Shown in pieces: positions 16,565 to 26,260 of a DNA stretch of 64,000 nucleotides. Position numbers and translations under genes: made by a program. Numbering within the stretch: the first letter of the stretch is position 1; each line of letters begins with the position of its first letter. The notes below the pieces were generated by a model that saw nothing but the letters and a program-made list of their open reading frames with translations, was not told where the DNA came from and made no database searches. This DNA comes from Brucella gallinifaecis. Its GTDB lineage: Bacteria; Pseudomonadota; Alphaproteobacteria; Rhizobiales; Rhizobiaceae. The DNA lies in NCBI RefSeq assembly GCF_006476605.1, contig NZ_ML636801.1:372001-436000 (forward strand). The letters run 5' to 3'.

Positions 16565-18370
16565 ATGACGGCAGCAAAAAGCGAGGCGGCAACGATCTCC
16601 GCAGGACAACGTGAAATGACCGGCGCGGAAATGGTCGTTCAGGCCATGATTGATCATGGCGTGGAACATCTTTTCGGCTATCCGGGCGGTGCCGTACTTC
16701 CGATCTATGACGAAATTTTTCAGCAGGACAAGGTTGAACATATTCTGGTTCGTCATGAGCAGGGCGCAGGCCATGCTGCTGAAGGCTATGCGCGTTCAAC
16801 CGGCAAGGTTGGCGTTATGCTGGTAACATCGGGTCCGGGTGCCACCAATGCGGTCACACCGTTGCAGGATGCCTTGATGGACTCGATTCCGCTGGTTTGC
16901 ATTTCCGGTCAGGTTCCGACATCGTTGATCGGCTCGGATGGTTTTCAGGAAGCGGACACCGTCGGCATCACCCGTCCTTGCACAAAGCACAATTGGCTGG
17001 TTCGGGACGTCAATGATCTTTCGCGTGTTCTGCACGAAGCGTTTCATATTGCGTCTACGGGTCGTCCGGGTCCGGTTCTGGTTGATATTCCAAAGGATAT
17101 TCAGTTTGCGACCGGCATTTATACGCCTCCGCAGACCGCGCCACGCACCAGTTATCGCCCAACCATTGAAGGCGACAAGGCGGCAATTGCGCAGGCTGTT
17201 GAAATGTTGTTGAGCGCCAGGAAGCCTGTTATTTATTCCGGTGGTGGCGTTATCAATTCCGGGCCAGCCGCAACAAAACTGTTGCGTGAACTGGTTGAGA
17301 TCAGCGATTTCCCGATCACATCAACCTTGATGGGACTGGGTGCCTATCCTGCATCGGGCAAAAACTGGCTTGGTATGCTGGGCATGCATGGCACTTATGA
17401 AGCCAACATGACGATGCATGATTGCGATGTCATGCTGTGCATTGGTGCGCGGTTTGATGACCGTATCACGGGCCGTCTTAATGCTTTCGCGCCGCATTCG
17501 CGCAAGATTCATATCGATATTGATCCATCGTCCATTAACAAGAATGTTCGCGTTGATGTGCCGATTATCGGTGATGTCGCCCATGTTCTGGAAGATATTG
17601 TTCGCCAGTTTCGCGCTGCCTCCAAAAAGCCGGATGCAAACGCGATTGGTGCATGGTGGGAGCAGATTGACCGCTGGCGTGCGCGTCAATCGCTGGCCTA
17701 TACATCGAACAAAGACATTATCATGCCGCAATATGCATTGCAGCGCCTGAACGAACTGACGAAAGGTCGCGATACCTACATTACGACTGAAGTTGGCCAG
17801 CATCAGATGTGGGCAGCGCAATTCATGGATTTTGAAGCGCCAAATCGCTGGATGACATCGGGCGGTCTTGGCACCATGGGCTATGGACTGCCAGCGGCTC
17901 TGGGTGTTCAGATTGCTCATCCTGATGCGCTGGTTATCGATATTGCGGGTGATGCATCGATCCAGATGTGTATTCAGGAAATGTCGGCTGCCATTCAGTA
18001 TAATGCTCCGATCAAGATATTTATTCTGAATAATCAATATATGGGCATGGTTCGTCAGTGGCAGCAATTATTGCATGGCAATCGTCTGTCGCATTCCTAC
18101 ACGGAGGCAATGCCAGATTTCGTCAAGCTTGCAGAAGCTTACGGCGCCCATGGCATTCGTTGTGACAAGCCAGCCTTGCTTGATGATGCAATCATGGAAA
18201 TGATCGAAGTCAACAAGCCGGTTATCTTTGATTGCCGTGTTGCCAATCTTGCCAATTGCTTCCCGATGATCCCGTCTGGCAAGGCGCATAATGAAATGTT
18301 GTTGCCTGATGAAGCGACTGATGAAGCTGTTGCAAATGCTATTGACGCCAAGGGCCGTTCCCTCGTCTGA
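16565..18370 (+). CDS. ilvB: Acetolactate synthase large (catalytic) subunit
   Basis: About 601 residues from the ATG at 16565 (GTG at 16556 also in frame; GGGAAG lies just before). It joins two pyruvates, or pyruvate and 2-oxobutyrate, in the first common step of valine, leucine and isoleucine synthesis. The catalytic Glu is in RHEQGAGHAAEGYAR; the TPP/Mg site is GDASIQMC with the following NN; FGYPGGAVLPIYD and SGPGATNAVT are family motifs. The small subunit follows after 15 bp. Expression is controlled by the attenuator upstream. Confidence 0.97.
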   Translation: MTAAKSEAATISAGQREMTGAEMVVQAMIDHGVEHLFGYPGGAVLPIYDEIFQQDKVEHILVRHEQGAGHAAEGYARSTGKVGVMLVTSGPGATNAVTPLQDALMDSIPLVCISGQVPTSLIGSDGFQEADTVGITRPCTKHNWLVRDVNDLSRVLHEAFHIASTGRPGPVLVDIPKDIQFATGIYTPPQTAPRTSYRPTIEGDKAAIAQAVEMLLSARKPVIYSGGGVINSGPAATKLLRELVEISDFPITSTLMGLGAYPASGKNWLGMLGMHGTYEANMTMHDCDVMLCIGARFDDRITGRLNAFAPHSRKIHIDIDPSSINKNVRVDVPIIGDVAHVLEDIVRQFRAASKKPDANAIGAWWEQIDRWRARQSLAYTSNKDIIMPQYALQRLNELTKGRDTYITTEVGQHQMWAAQFMDFEAPNRWMTSGGLGTMGYGLPAALGVQIAHPDALVIDIAGDASIQMCIQEMSAAIQYNAPIKIFILNNQYMGMVRQWQQLLHGNRLSHSYTEAMPDFVKLAEAYGAHGIRCDKPALLDDAIMEMIEVNKPVIFDCRVANLANCFPMIPSGKAHNEMLLPDEATDEAVANAIDAKGRSLV

Positions 18371-18385
18371 TCCGGAGTAAAAAAC

Positions 18386-18958
18386 ATGAATGCACAAAAT
18401 CTAGCATCCGGCTCGGCATATTTCATTGCAGCCGATACCCAGACACCAGAAACGCATACGCTTTCGGTTCTCGTTGATAACGAACCGGGTGTTCTGGCTC
18501 GCGTGATTGGCCTGTTTTCTGGCCGTGGCTATAATATTGAAAGTCTCACTGTTTCTGAAACAGAGCATGAGCAGCATCTGTCACGTATTACGATTGTAAC
18601 GCGTGGCACGCCCAGCGTACTTGATCAGATACGGCATCAGCTTGAGCGTATCGTGCCGGTGCATCGGGTGGTCGATATGACTTATCGTGCTGCCGAGCTT
18701 GGTCATGAACGTCCGATCGAGCGTGAGCTTGCGCTGATCAAGGTTGCAGGCAAGGGGGAGGCTCGTGCCGAAACGCTGAGGTTGACTGATGCTTTCAACG
18801 CGAAGATCGTGGATGCGACAACCGAGCATTTTATTGTCGAGATTACCGGGAAAACGGCCAAGATTGATCAGTTCATTTCGCTGATGAAGCCGCTTGGTCT
18901 GGTGGAAATCTGCCGGACTGGTGTGGCTGCAATGAATCGTGGTCCACAGGGCTTATAG
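18386..18958 (+). CDS. ilvN: Acetolactate synthase small (regulatory) subunit
   Basis: 190 residues. An ACT domain begins TLSVLVDNEPGVLARVIGLF and continues GRGYNIESLTVSETE, the valine-binding fold that gives feedback inhibition. The C-terminal domain carries FIVEITGKTAKIDQFI. The length fits the long IlvH-type subunit. It follows the large subunit in the same transcript, which ends at the hairpin 18988-19018. Confidence 0.96.
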   Translation: MNAQNLASGSAYFIAADTQTPETHTLSVLVDNEPGVLARVIGLFSGRGYNIESLTVSETEHEQHLSRITIVTRGTPSVLDQIRHQLERIVPVHRVVDMTYRAAELGHERPIERELALIKVAGKGEARAETLRLTDAFNAKIVDATTEHFIVEITGKTAKIDQFISLMKPLGLVEICRTGVAAMNRGPQGL

Positions 18959-18985
18959 ACTGATTATAGGCTGATGAATTGAAAG

Positions 18986-19018
18986 AGCCGGCGCAGCAAT
19001 CTGGTTGCGCCGGTTTTT
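18986..19018 (+). terminator. Intrinsic terminator of ilvBN
   Basis: CCGGCGCA (18988-18995) pairs with TGCGCCGG (19006-19013) and is followed by TTTTT. Confidence 0.9.
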
Positions 19019-19081
19019 ATGTCGGCATTTTGATCACGGTTTGATCTTGTCTTTGAGTGCCGAATCCTGTCTGAACAGGGA

Positions 19082-20203
19082 ATGCAGTTTTCACCGGAAC
19101 AGGATCAGGCTTTAAAAGCCGTTGGCAAGTGGCTGAAGGAAGGGCGTTCACCTATCTTCAGACTGTTTGGTTATGCCGGAACAGGCAAGACCACACTTGC
19201 ACGTTATTTTGCCGAGCATGTGGATGGCGATGTGCAGTTTGCAGCCTTTACCGGCAAGGCAGCGCAGGTACTGCGTTCAAAGGGGGCAAACAATGCCCGT
19301 ACGCTGCATTCGTTGATTTATCGCCCACGTGGTGAAGAAGCCATTGAGGATGAAACGACCGGCAAGACATCAATTGCGCCGACCTTTTCGCTCAACAGGC
19401 AAAGTCCCGTTGCCAAGGCTGCACTGATTGTTGTTGACGAATGTTCCATGGTGGATGAGCAGCTTGGCCGCGACCTGATGACATTTGGAACACCTATTCT
19501 GGTGCTGGGTGATCCGGGTCAGTTGCCGCCGATTTCCGGTGGCGGTTTCTTTACAGAGCATGAACCGGATTATCTGCTGACCGAAATTCATCGTCAGGCA
19601 CGTGATAATCCGATCATCCGTATGGCGCTGGATGTTCGTGAGGGCAGGGAACTCAGCTATTGCGATGAGGGCCGTGCAAAAATCATTTCCAAATCTGAGG
19701 TCAATCAGGATCTGGTGCTTTCTGCCGATCAGGTTCTTGTGGGGACTAACCGCACGCGCAAGCGCTATAATCAGCGTTTACGTGAGCTGAAGGGCTTTAC
19801 TGCCGATTATCCGCAGGCAGGTGACAAGCTGGTCTGTCTGCGCAATGATCCTGCCAAGGGCTTGCTGAATGGTTCTCTGTGGAAGGTGATGACCTCATCC
19901 AAGGAGACTGTCAAACCCGGTATTAATCTGCTGGTGTCACCGGAAGATGAAGATCGTGGTGTGGCCAAGATCAAGCTTCTCAAAGCACAGTTTGAAGATC
20001 CCGATGCTGAAATTGCCTGGCAGATTAAAAAACGCTTTGATGATTTTGATTATGGCTATGCGCTGACTGTACACAAAGCTCAGGGCTCGCAGTGGGATAA
20101 TGTTGTCCTGTTTGACGAAAGTTATGCTTTCCGCGACACCCGCGAACGCTGGTTGTATACAGCTATAACCCGCGCGGCAGAGCAGCTTACAATCGTCAAA
20201 TAA
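19082..20203 (+). CDS. RecD-like / Dda-like superfamily 1B DNA helicase
   Basis: 373 residues. Walker A is FGYAGTGKTT (about 29-38) and Walker B is VVDECSMVD (117-125); GDPGQLPPISGGGFF is helicase motif III; the C-terminal TVHKAQGSQWDNVVLFDE and YTAITRAAEQLTIV are the UvrD_C_2 motifs. This is a compact ATP-dependent 5'-3' helicase without the RecD2 N-terminal region, resembling phage T4 Dda. It may act in recombination or replication restart; that is inferred from the family. It is convergent with the next gene; their ends abut with no gap. Confidence 0.88.
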   Translation: MQFSPEQDQALKAVGKWLKEGRSPIFRLFGYAGTGKTTLARYFAEHVDGDVQFAAFTGKAAQVLRSKGANNARTLHSLIYRPRGEEAIEDETTGKTSIAPTFSLNRQSPVAKAALIVVDECSMVDEQLGRDLMTFGTPILVLGDPGQLPPISGGGFFTEHEPDYLLTEIHRQARDNPIIRMALDVREGRELSYCDEGRAKIISKSEVNQDLVLSADQVLVGTNRTRKRYNQRLRELKGFTADYPQAGDKLVCLRNDPAKGLLNGSLWKVMTSSKETVKPGINLLVSPEDEDRGVAKIKLLKAQFEDPDAEIAWQIKKRFDDFDYGYALTVHKAQGSQWDNVVLFDESYAFRDTRERWLYTAITRAAEQLTIVK

Positions 20204-20614
20204 TTATTGGTCAGCGGGTTTGGCATTTAGCCATTCCCAAGCTTGCGGCTCCTCTTCGGCTTCAAAAGTCTTCATTTCGATGGAGAGGAATGGCTGCATC
20301 AGAGTAACGCTTGCCTGCACCCATAATGGTCCGCCGACAATTGCGTAACGCCGCAGATGGCGCAGTGATTTTGCTCTCATTGACAACATGCTTTCTGAAA
20401 AAGCAGATCCCCAATCAACGCCCTCATAGCCGGTCAGCCGAATGAGCAAGTCGATTTCATCATGACCTTCATAGGCTGCATCAAGCAGGCCATAAAGATT
20501 TTCGAGGGCAGCATCATCCAGATGCCCCTCAATTGCGAAGGCAAATACATCTTCACGATTGGTTGGAATGCGACGAACGACAGGAACGTCTTCATTACGC
20601 ATCAGGATCTCCAT
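20204..20614 (-). CDS. STAS/SEC14 (SpoIIAA-like) domain protein
   Basis: 136 residues. The order of segments (FAFAIEGHLDDAALENLYGL, then IDLLIRLTGYEGVDW, then LRRYAIVGGPLWV and a C-terminal FEAEEEPQAWEWL) matches the SpoIIAA-like/STAS-SEC14 small-protein family. Members may bind lipid or nucleotide, but the role is not known. Start may be Met1 at 20614 or Met5. The stop codon abuts that of the helicase gene. Confidence 0.8.
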   Translation of the reverse strand: MEILMRNEDVPVVRRIPTNREDVFAFAIEGHLDDAALENLYGLLDAAYEGHDEIDLLIRLTGYEGVDWGSAFSESMLSMRAKSLRHLRRYAIVGGPLWVQASVTLMQPFLSIEMKTFEAEEEPQAWEWLNAKPADQ

Positions 20615-20815
20615 TTTCTGAATATTGGCTTTGTCAAAATGTTATATGTTTTATTCGCCTAAACGCTTTCGGCATGGCAAAAGTTGCGTTTCGATGAGTA
20701 AAATTTCAGCGATCAATATATTGATGATTCATTGTGGTGTGCGAGCGGAAAGTACTGACATTTTTTACCAGTGCGGGATATAAAGCCATATCCTTATCTG
20801 TGGGAGCTATGCTCT

Positions 20816-21556
20816 ATGCCTGCAAAACTGTCCGTCAATCTTAACGCTATAGCTATGTTGCGCAATCGCCGCGATCTTCCGTGGCCAAGTGTAACCGGGC
20901 TTGGTCGGGCAGCTCTTGCAGCCGGTGCTGCTGGTTTGACAGTGCATCCGCGTCCTGACCAGCGTCACATTCGTTTTTCTGATCTTGGCGAAATTCGTGC
21001 GCTTATTGATGATGAATATCCGCAGGCAGAGTTTAATATTGAAGGCTTTCCGACAGAAGCATTTCTTGATCTTGTTGAGAAACATCAGCCTGAGCAAGTG
21101 ACGCTGGTGCCTGATGATCCGATGCAGGCGACGTCTGATCATGGCTGGGATTTTGAAACCAAATCCGATTATCTGGCTCCTATTGTCCAGCGTTTGAAGG
21201 CAAAGGGGATGCGTGTGTCGCTGTTCGCTGATCCTGACCCGATCGGTTATGAAAAAGCCAGGGCCATTGGTGCGGATCGTATTGAACTTTATACCGGACC
21301 CTATGGCGCGACCTATGATGACCCTGCTGCTGCAGCACGCGAACTGGGCCGTCTTGGTAAGGCTGCTGATGTTGCAACGACACTTGGGCTTGCAATCAAT
21401 GCCGGGCACGATCTGACGGTTGCTAATCTGCCAGCGCTGGTTAAACAAGTGCCACAGCTAAGCGAGGTCTCCATCGGACATGGCTTGACTGCAGATGCGT
21501 TGATGTATGGTATGCCGGTTACGGTCAGTCGCTTTATTGCTGCGCTGGCCGGATAG
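20816..21556 (+). CDS. pdxJ: Pyridoxine 5'-phosphate synthase
   Basis: 246 residues from the ATG at 20816, with GGGAG eight bases upstream; a longer frame from 20771 lacks conserved sequence. It condenses 1-deoxyxylulose 5-phosphate with 3-amino-2-oxopropyl phosphate in vitamin B6 synthesis. [15 protein letters not shown] at the N terminus, [20 protein letters not shown] and [15 protein letters not shown] are family signatures forming the TIM-barrel active site. Confidence 0.97.
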   Translation: MPAKLSVNLNAIAMLRNRRDLPWPSVTGLGRAALAAGAAGLTVHPRPDQRHIRFSDLGEIRALIDDEYPQAEFNIEGFPTEAFLDLVEKHQPEQVTLVPDDPMQATSDHGWDFETKSDYLAPIVQRLKAKGMRVSLFADPDPIGYEKARAIGADRIELYTGPYGATYDDPAAAARELGRLGKAADVATTLGLAINAGHDLTVANLPALVKQVPQLSEVSIGHGLTADALMYGMPVTVSRFIAALAG

Positions 21557-21827
21557 GGATGCATAAATGCATGGATGCTTATCCACTTATGCCAAATATG
21601 CATTTGTGGGTGAGCATAACATTGTATAGACCGCGCATCTGATATTTTTGGACTGGAAGACTGGGTACGCAGGATCATCGAGAAACTGCCTCTATCCGGT
21701 CTAACCGGATGGGCACTGATTTTTTATTCTATAGCCAGTGTTTTTAATTGGCTGGCATTTTTTGGCGAAGCTTTTTCTTTTCTTTTTTCTTCAGATATAA
21801 AATTACGATCTCGTGAGGTGTTTACAC
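21557..21827 (+). other. Intergenic/leader region upstream of kup with two hairpins
   Basis: No gene is seen in these 271 bases. ATCCGGT-CTA-ACCGGAT (21694-21710) is a perfect hairpin. AGCCA (21733-21737) can pair with TGGCT (21749-21753), followed by TTTTTT, so it may terminate pdxJ transcription or act as an attenuator in a kup leader. Confidence 0.5.
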
Positions 21828-23807
21828 ATGAGCAGCGAGCATAGCGACCAGAACCAGCCGGTTGCTGATAAGGTACAGGCGGGTTCTCAGAACACGCTGC
21901 CGGTTGGTGTTACTCCCGAAAACGGCACTGCCTCTGAAGAAGATGATCATTCCAAAGACAGTATGAAAGTTCTGGTGCTGGGCGCATTGGGGGTTGTCTA
22001 TGGTGATATTGGAACCAGTCCGATTTATGCATTTCGCGAGGCATTGCATGCAGCGACATCGGATGGATTTCTGGCCCGAAGCGATATTCTTGGTGTCGTT
22101 TCCCTGATCTTCTGGGCGCTTTTGCTGGTTGTCACGATCAAATATGTGATCTTCGTTCTGCGTGCCGACAATAATGGTGAAGGTGGTATTCTTTCTTTAA
22201 TGGCACTGGTGCGTGCTGCCCTGAAAGGGCGGCCCGATGTCATTCTGGCTGCGGGTATTTGCGGTGCGGCACTGTTTTTTGGTGATGCAGTTATTACGCC
22301 CGCAATTTCGGTGCTCTCTGCTGTGGAGGGGGTGCAGATTGTTGCACCTCATATGACGCCCTTTGTAGTGCCGATCACACTGGTTATTCTGGTGGTGCTG
22401 TTTTCTATCCAGAGATATGGGACAGGAAAGGTTGCGATTGTTTTCGGGCCGATTATGGCGGTGTGGTTTCTGGCGCTTGGTGCTTCGGGCCTTTGGCACA
22501 TCTTTGACGATCCGACGGTTATGGCGGCGCTCAATCCCTATTACGCGTTGCGTTTTCTTGTGGTCAGTCCCGGTGTGGCCTTTGTGACCGTTGGGGCGGT
22601 TTTTCTGGCTATGACGGGTGCCGAAGCGCTCTATGCCGATCTTGGCCATTTTGGGCGCAAGCCGATTGTGCGGGCATGGCTGTGGATTGTGTTCCCGTGT
22701 CTGTTGCTCAATTATTTCGGGCAGGCGGCATTCGTGCTTTCCCATGGTGAAGCGGCTGCTTTGCCTTTTTTCCAGATGATGCCTGAATTTGCGCTCTGGC
22801 CGATGGTGTTGCTTGCAACTGCTGCAACCGTGATTGCCAGTCAGGCGGTTATCAGTGGCGCGTTTTCCGTTGCGCGTCAGGCGGTGCAGCTAAATATCCT
22901 GCCACGTCTGGAAATTCAGCATACATCCGAAAAACTGCACGGGCAGATTTATATTCCGCGCGTTAATCTGCTGCTTGGCTTGACGGTGATCATTCTGGTG
23001 CTTGGGTTTGAGAAATCCAATAATCTGGCTTCGGCTTACGGTATTGCCGTGACCGGCAATATGCTGGTGACAACCGGATTGCTTTATTTTGTCATGACAC
23101 GCATCTGGCACTGGCGTGTCAGTCGCGCATTGCCGATTATTATCGGCTTTCTGATCATTGATCTCCTTTTCTTCAGCGCCAATATTATCAAGGTGCAGGA
23201 TGGTGGCTGGGCGTCGATGTTGTTTGCCGCAATTTTGGTAATCATCATGTGGACATGGGTGCGCGGCACGCGCCATTTGTTCCAGAAAACACGCAAGGCG
23301 GAAGTGCCGCTCGATCTGATCGTTGAGCAGATGAACAAGCGCCCTCCGATTATTGTTCCGGGCACGGCTGTGTTTCTGACAGGTGATCCCAAAAGTGCTC
23401 CAACTGCACTGATGCATAGTCTCAAACATTATAAGGTTTTGCATCAGAACAATGTGATTTTGACTGTGGTGACGGCTTCCAAACCATGGGTTTCAAGTGC
23501 TGACCGGGTGCGTGTCTCGCAATATAATGAACGTTTCATGCAGGTGAAACTGACTTTTGGCTATATGCAGCAGCCCAATATCCCGCGGGCATTGGGGCTT
23601 TGCCGCAGACTGGGATGGCAGTTCGATATTATGACGACATCATTTTTTCTGTCGCGTCGCTGGCTGAAAGCATCCGTACATTCGGAAATGCCGCTCTGGC
23701 AGGACAAGTTGTTTATTCTGCTGGCAAGGACCGCATCCGATGCAACGGAATATTTCCAGATTCCAACGGGGCGGGTTGTGGAAATCGGAACACAGGTGAA
23801 TATCTGA
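21828..23807 (+). CDS. kup: Kup potassium uptake protein
   Basis: 659 residues from the ATG at 21828 (a GTG at 21813 would add five). After a polar N terminus come LGALGVVYGDIGTSPIYAF, the defining Kup motif, and about twelve membrane helices with ADNNGEGG in the first loop and FFGDAVITPAISVLSA. A ~150-residue cytoplasmic tail with VPGTAVFLTG follows. It imports K+, probably with H+. A terminator hairpin follows at 23829. Confidence 0.95.
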   Translation: MSSEHSDQNQPVADKVQAGSQNTLPVGVTPENGTASEEDDHSKDSMKVLVLGALGVVYGDIGTSPIYAFREALHAATSDGFLARSDILGVVSLIFWALLLVVTIKYVIFVLRADNNGEGGILSLMALVRAALKGRPDVILAAGICGAALFFGDAVITPAISVLSAVEGVQIVAPHMTPFVVPITLVILVVLFSIQRYGTGKVAIVFGPIMAVWFLALGASGLWHIFDDPTVMAALNPYYALRFLVVSPGVAFVTVGAVFLAMTGAEALYADLGHFGRKPIVRAWLWIVFPCLLLNYFGQAAFVLSHGEAAALPFFQMMPEFALWPMVLLATAATVIASQAVISGAFSVARQAVQLNILPRLEIQHTSEKLHGQIYIPRVNLLLGLTVIILVLGFEKSNNLASAYGIAVTGNMLVTTGLLYFVMTRIWHWRVSRALPIIIGFLIIDLLFFSANIIKVQDGGWASMLFAAILVIIMWTWVRGTRHLFQKTRKAEVPLDLIVEQMNKRPPIIVPGTAVFLTGDPKSAPTALMHSLKHYKVLHQNNVILTVVTASKPWVSSADRVRVSQYNERFMQVKLTFGYMQQPNIPRALGLCRRLGWQFDIMTTSFFLSRRWLKASVHSEMPLWQDKLFILLARTASDATEYFQIPTGRVVEIGTQVNI

Positions 23808-23828
23808 GGTTTTGGCGATAAAATCTCT

Positions 23829-23875
23829 AAGGGCGTCTTCTCAGGAATTGATTCCAGAAGCCGCCCTTTCTTTTT
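23829..23875 (+). terminator. Intrinsic terminator after kup
   Basis: AAGGGCG pairs with CGCCCTTT around a loop containing the small GAAT hairpin GGAATTGATTCC, followed by CTTTTT. Confidence 0.75.
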
Positions 23876-23957
23876 GAATTTGCTGGTTTCTTTTTAACGT
23901 CCGCCGGTTCGTTCGGATCACAATTCTAAAATCTGCATGCGCTTTAAAAAATCCTGC

Positions 23958-24008
23958 TTGACGATAACGATATCCCGGACTAATAAACGGAACCGTACCG
24001 TACGGTAC
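23958..24008 (+). promoter_or_regulatory. Promoter and palindromic operator of the TetR gene before ilvC
   Basis: TTGACG (23958-23963), 17-bp spacer, TAATAA (23981-23986). Downstream, GTACCGTACGGTAC (23995-24008) is a perfect 14-bp palindrome lying between the -10 and the start codon, ideally placed for autorepression by the TetR protein encoded next. Confidence 0.65.
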
Positions 24009-24027
24009 AAGGTGGAGGGATTAATCG

Positions 24028-24669
24028 GTGGCTGATATACGCGAAGAATTGCAGGCTCAGAAACAGCCGTCTTTTTCGCCGCGTCAGAACGAAGTTCTGG
24101 AGCAGGCGTTGCGCCTTCTTGTTGAGGGCGGAGATCGCGCTTTGACAACGGCAAGCATTGCCCGTGCCGCTAACTGCTCCAAGGAAAGCCTCTATAAATG
24201 GTTTGGTGACCGTGATGGTTTGCTGACTGCGATGGTCCGCTGGCAGGCATCCAAGGTTCGTGTCGTGCCCGTGGCGCGTGAGAAGCTGGATGCGGAATCG
24301 CTGTTTTCAAGTCTTGAGCATTTTGCCCGTGACTGGTTGCTGGTTCTGTCGGGGCGTACATCGGTTGCCCTGAACCGCCTTGCCGTCAGTCATTCTGCCT
24401 CTGGCAAGTCTGGATTGGGAGAGATCGTTCTCTCAAACGGTCCGGTTGCCATGGCCAGGCGTCTCAAGCCGGTCCTTGAAATGGGACAGGATGCGAAGCT
24501 TCTGGCTTTTGATGATATCGACGAAGCTTTTCGTGCATTTTTCGGGCTGGTTGTCCGCGATATGCAGATCCGGTTGCTGCTTGGCGACCGGCAGGAACTG
24601 ACTGATGCGGAGGTTATCCGGGACGCCCGGCGGGCCACCAAGCAGTTTTTCGCTCTTTATGGAGCTTAG
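24028..24669 (+). CDS. TetR/AcrR-family regulator
   Basis: 213 residues. The helix-turn-helix is at about 35-65 (ALTTASIARAANCSKESLYK, then WFGDRDGLLTAMV). The C-terminal domain resembles those of short TetR proteins with TetR_C-like helices. A GTG start at 24028 follows GGTGGAGGG. A 14-bp palindrome upstream is a likely self-operator. ilvC starts 53 bp downstream in the same direction, so it may regulate or be co-transcribed with ilvC; this is inference. Confidence 0.85.
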   Translation: MADIREELQAQKQPSFSPRQNEVLEQALRLLVEGGDRALTTASIARAANCSKESLYKWFGDRDGLLTAMVRWQASKVRVVPVAREKLDAESLFSSLEHFARDWLLVLSGRTSVALNRLAVSHSASGKSGLGEIVLSNGPVAMARRLKPVLEMGQDAKLLAFDDIDEAFRAFFGLVVRDMQIRLLLGDRQELTDAEVIRDARRATKQFFALYGA

Positions 24670-24722
24670 TTTTCTGCGGATACGAGGATGCTGCAGAGTA
24701 ATCTGAATGAAGGGAATATTAA

Positions 24723-25742
<1,020 letters not shown>

Positions 25743-25855
25743 AAATCTGCGATATACAGGCTTTCGCTGTCTGCAAATGGCGCTTTGTTACGCTTACCTA
25801 GGCTCACATACTTTATGTATGCCCGCTCCGGTTCTCACAAAACACCATTTTCGAG

Positions 25856-25897
25856 TAGAGCGCCGTGCGCCCGAATGGGCGCACAAAGGTCGCTCTA
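25856..25897. repeat. Palindromic intergenic element
   Basis: TAGAGCG (25856-25862) pairs with CGCTCTA (25891-25897), and inside GTGCGCCC-GAAT-GGGCGCAC (25865-25884) is a perfect 8-bp stem. The 518 bases between ilvC and the aminotransferase gene hold no convincing gene; they contain this element, a second inverted repeat and a terminator. This looks like a dispersed palindromic repeat rather than a terminator. Confidence 0.6.
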
Positions 25898-25910
25898 ATT
25901 TTAAAATAGG

Positions 25911-25956
25911 CGCATCAACTTATCCAAAAATCGAAAATGATTTTTGGGTCGATGCG
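25911..25956. repeat. Second inverted repeat in the ilvC downstream region
   Basis: CGCATC (25911-25916) pairs with GATGCG (25951-25956), and CCAAAAATC (25924-25932) pairs with GATTTTTGG (25939-25947). Together with 25856-25897 it could form a compound cruciform element. Confidence 0.6.
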
Positions 25957-26011
25957 TCGGCGAAAGACCTGAATCTTGCTAGATTTTGGGTGTTCGATGA
26001 TCAGATAAAAA

Positions 26012-26035
26012 GAGGGGCGTTTCTTACGCCCCTTT
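26012..26035 (+). terminator. Intrinsic terminator, probably ending ilvC transcription
   Basis: GGGGCGT (26014-26020) and ACGCCCC (26026-26032) form a stem with a TTCTT loop. A short AAAAAGA tract precedes it and TTT follows. Confidence 0.65.
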
Positions 26036-26260
26036 GATGCATAGGGCTTTCGTCGTGTGAAACGTGGCGCACGAAAAGATCGCCTGATGCTTTTGGAATT
26101 TATGTTGTGTACGTCTTTTGGCCAAAACAATTCAGAATATCCTTATTCCATGTAAGCATGGAAAGAGGTGTTCTCGTTAGCAAGAAAATGCGCTATCGCT
26201 AGAGCTTTATCTGGCAAAGTTTGAGGGGGCTTTGCCTCCATTGTAGTGAGGAGATTTCCG

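Noticed and set aside
25777-26037. 86-residue plus-strand frame after ilvC
   Set aside because: It runs through two palindromic repeats and ends in the terminator hairpin; no ribosome-binding site.
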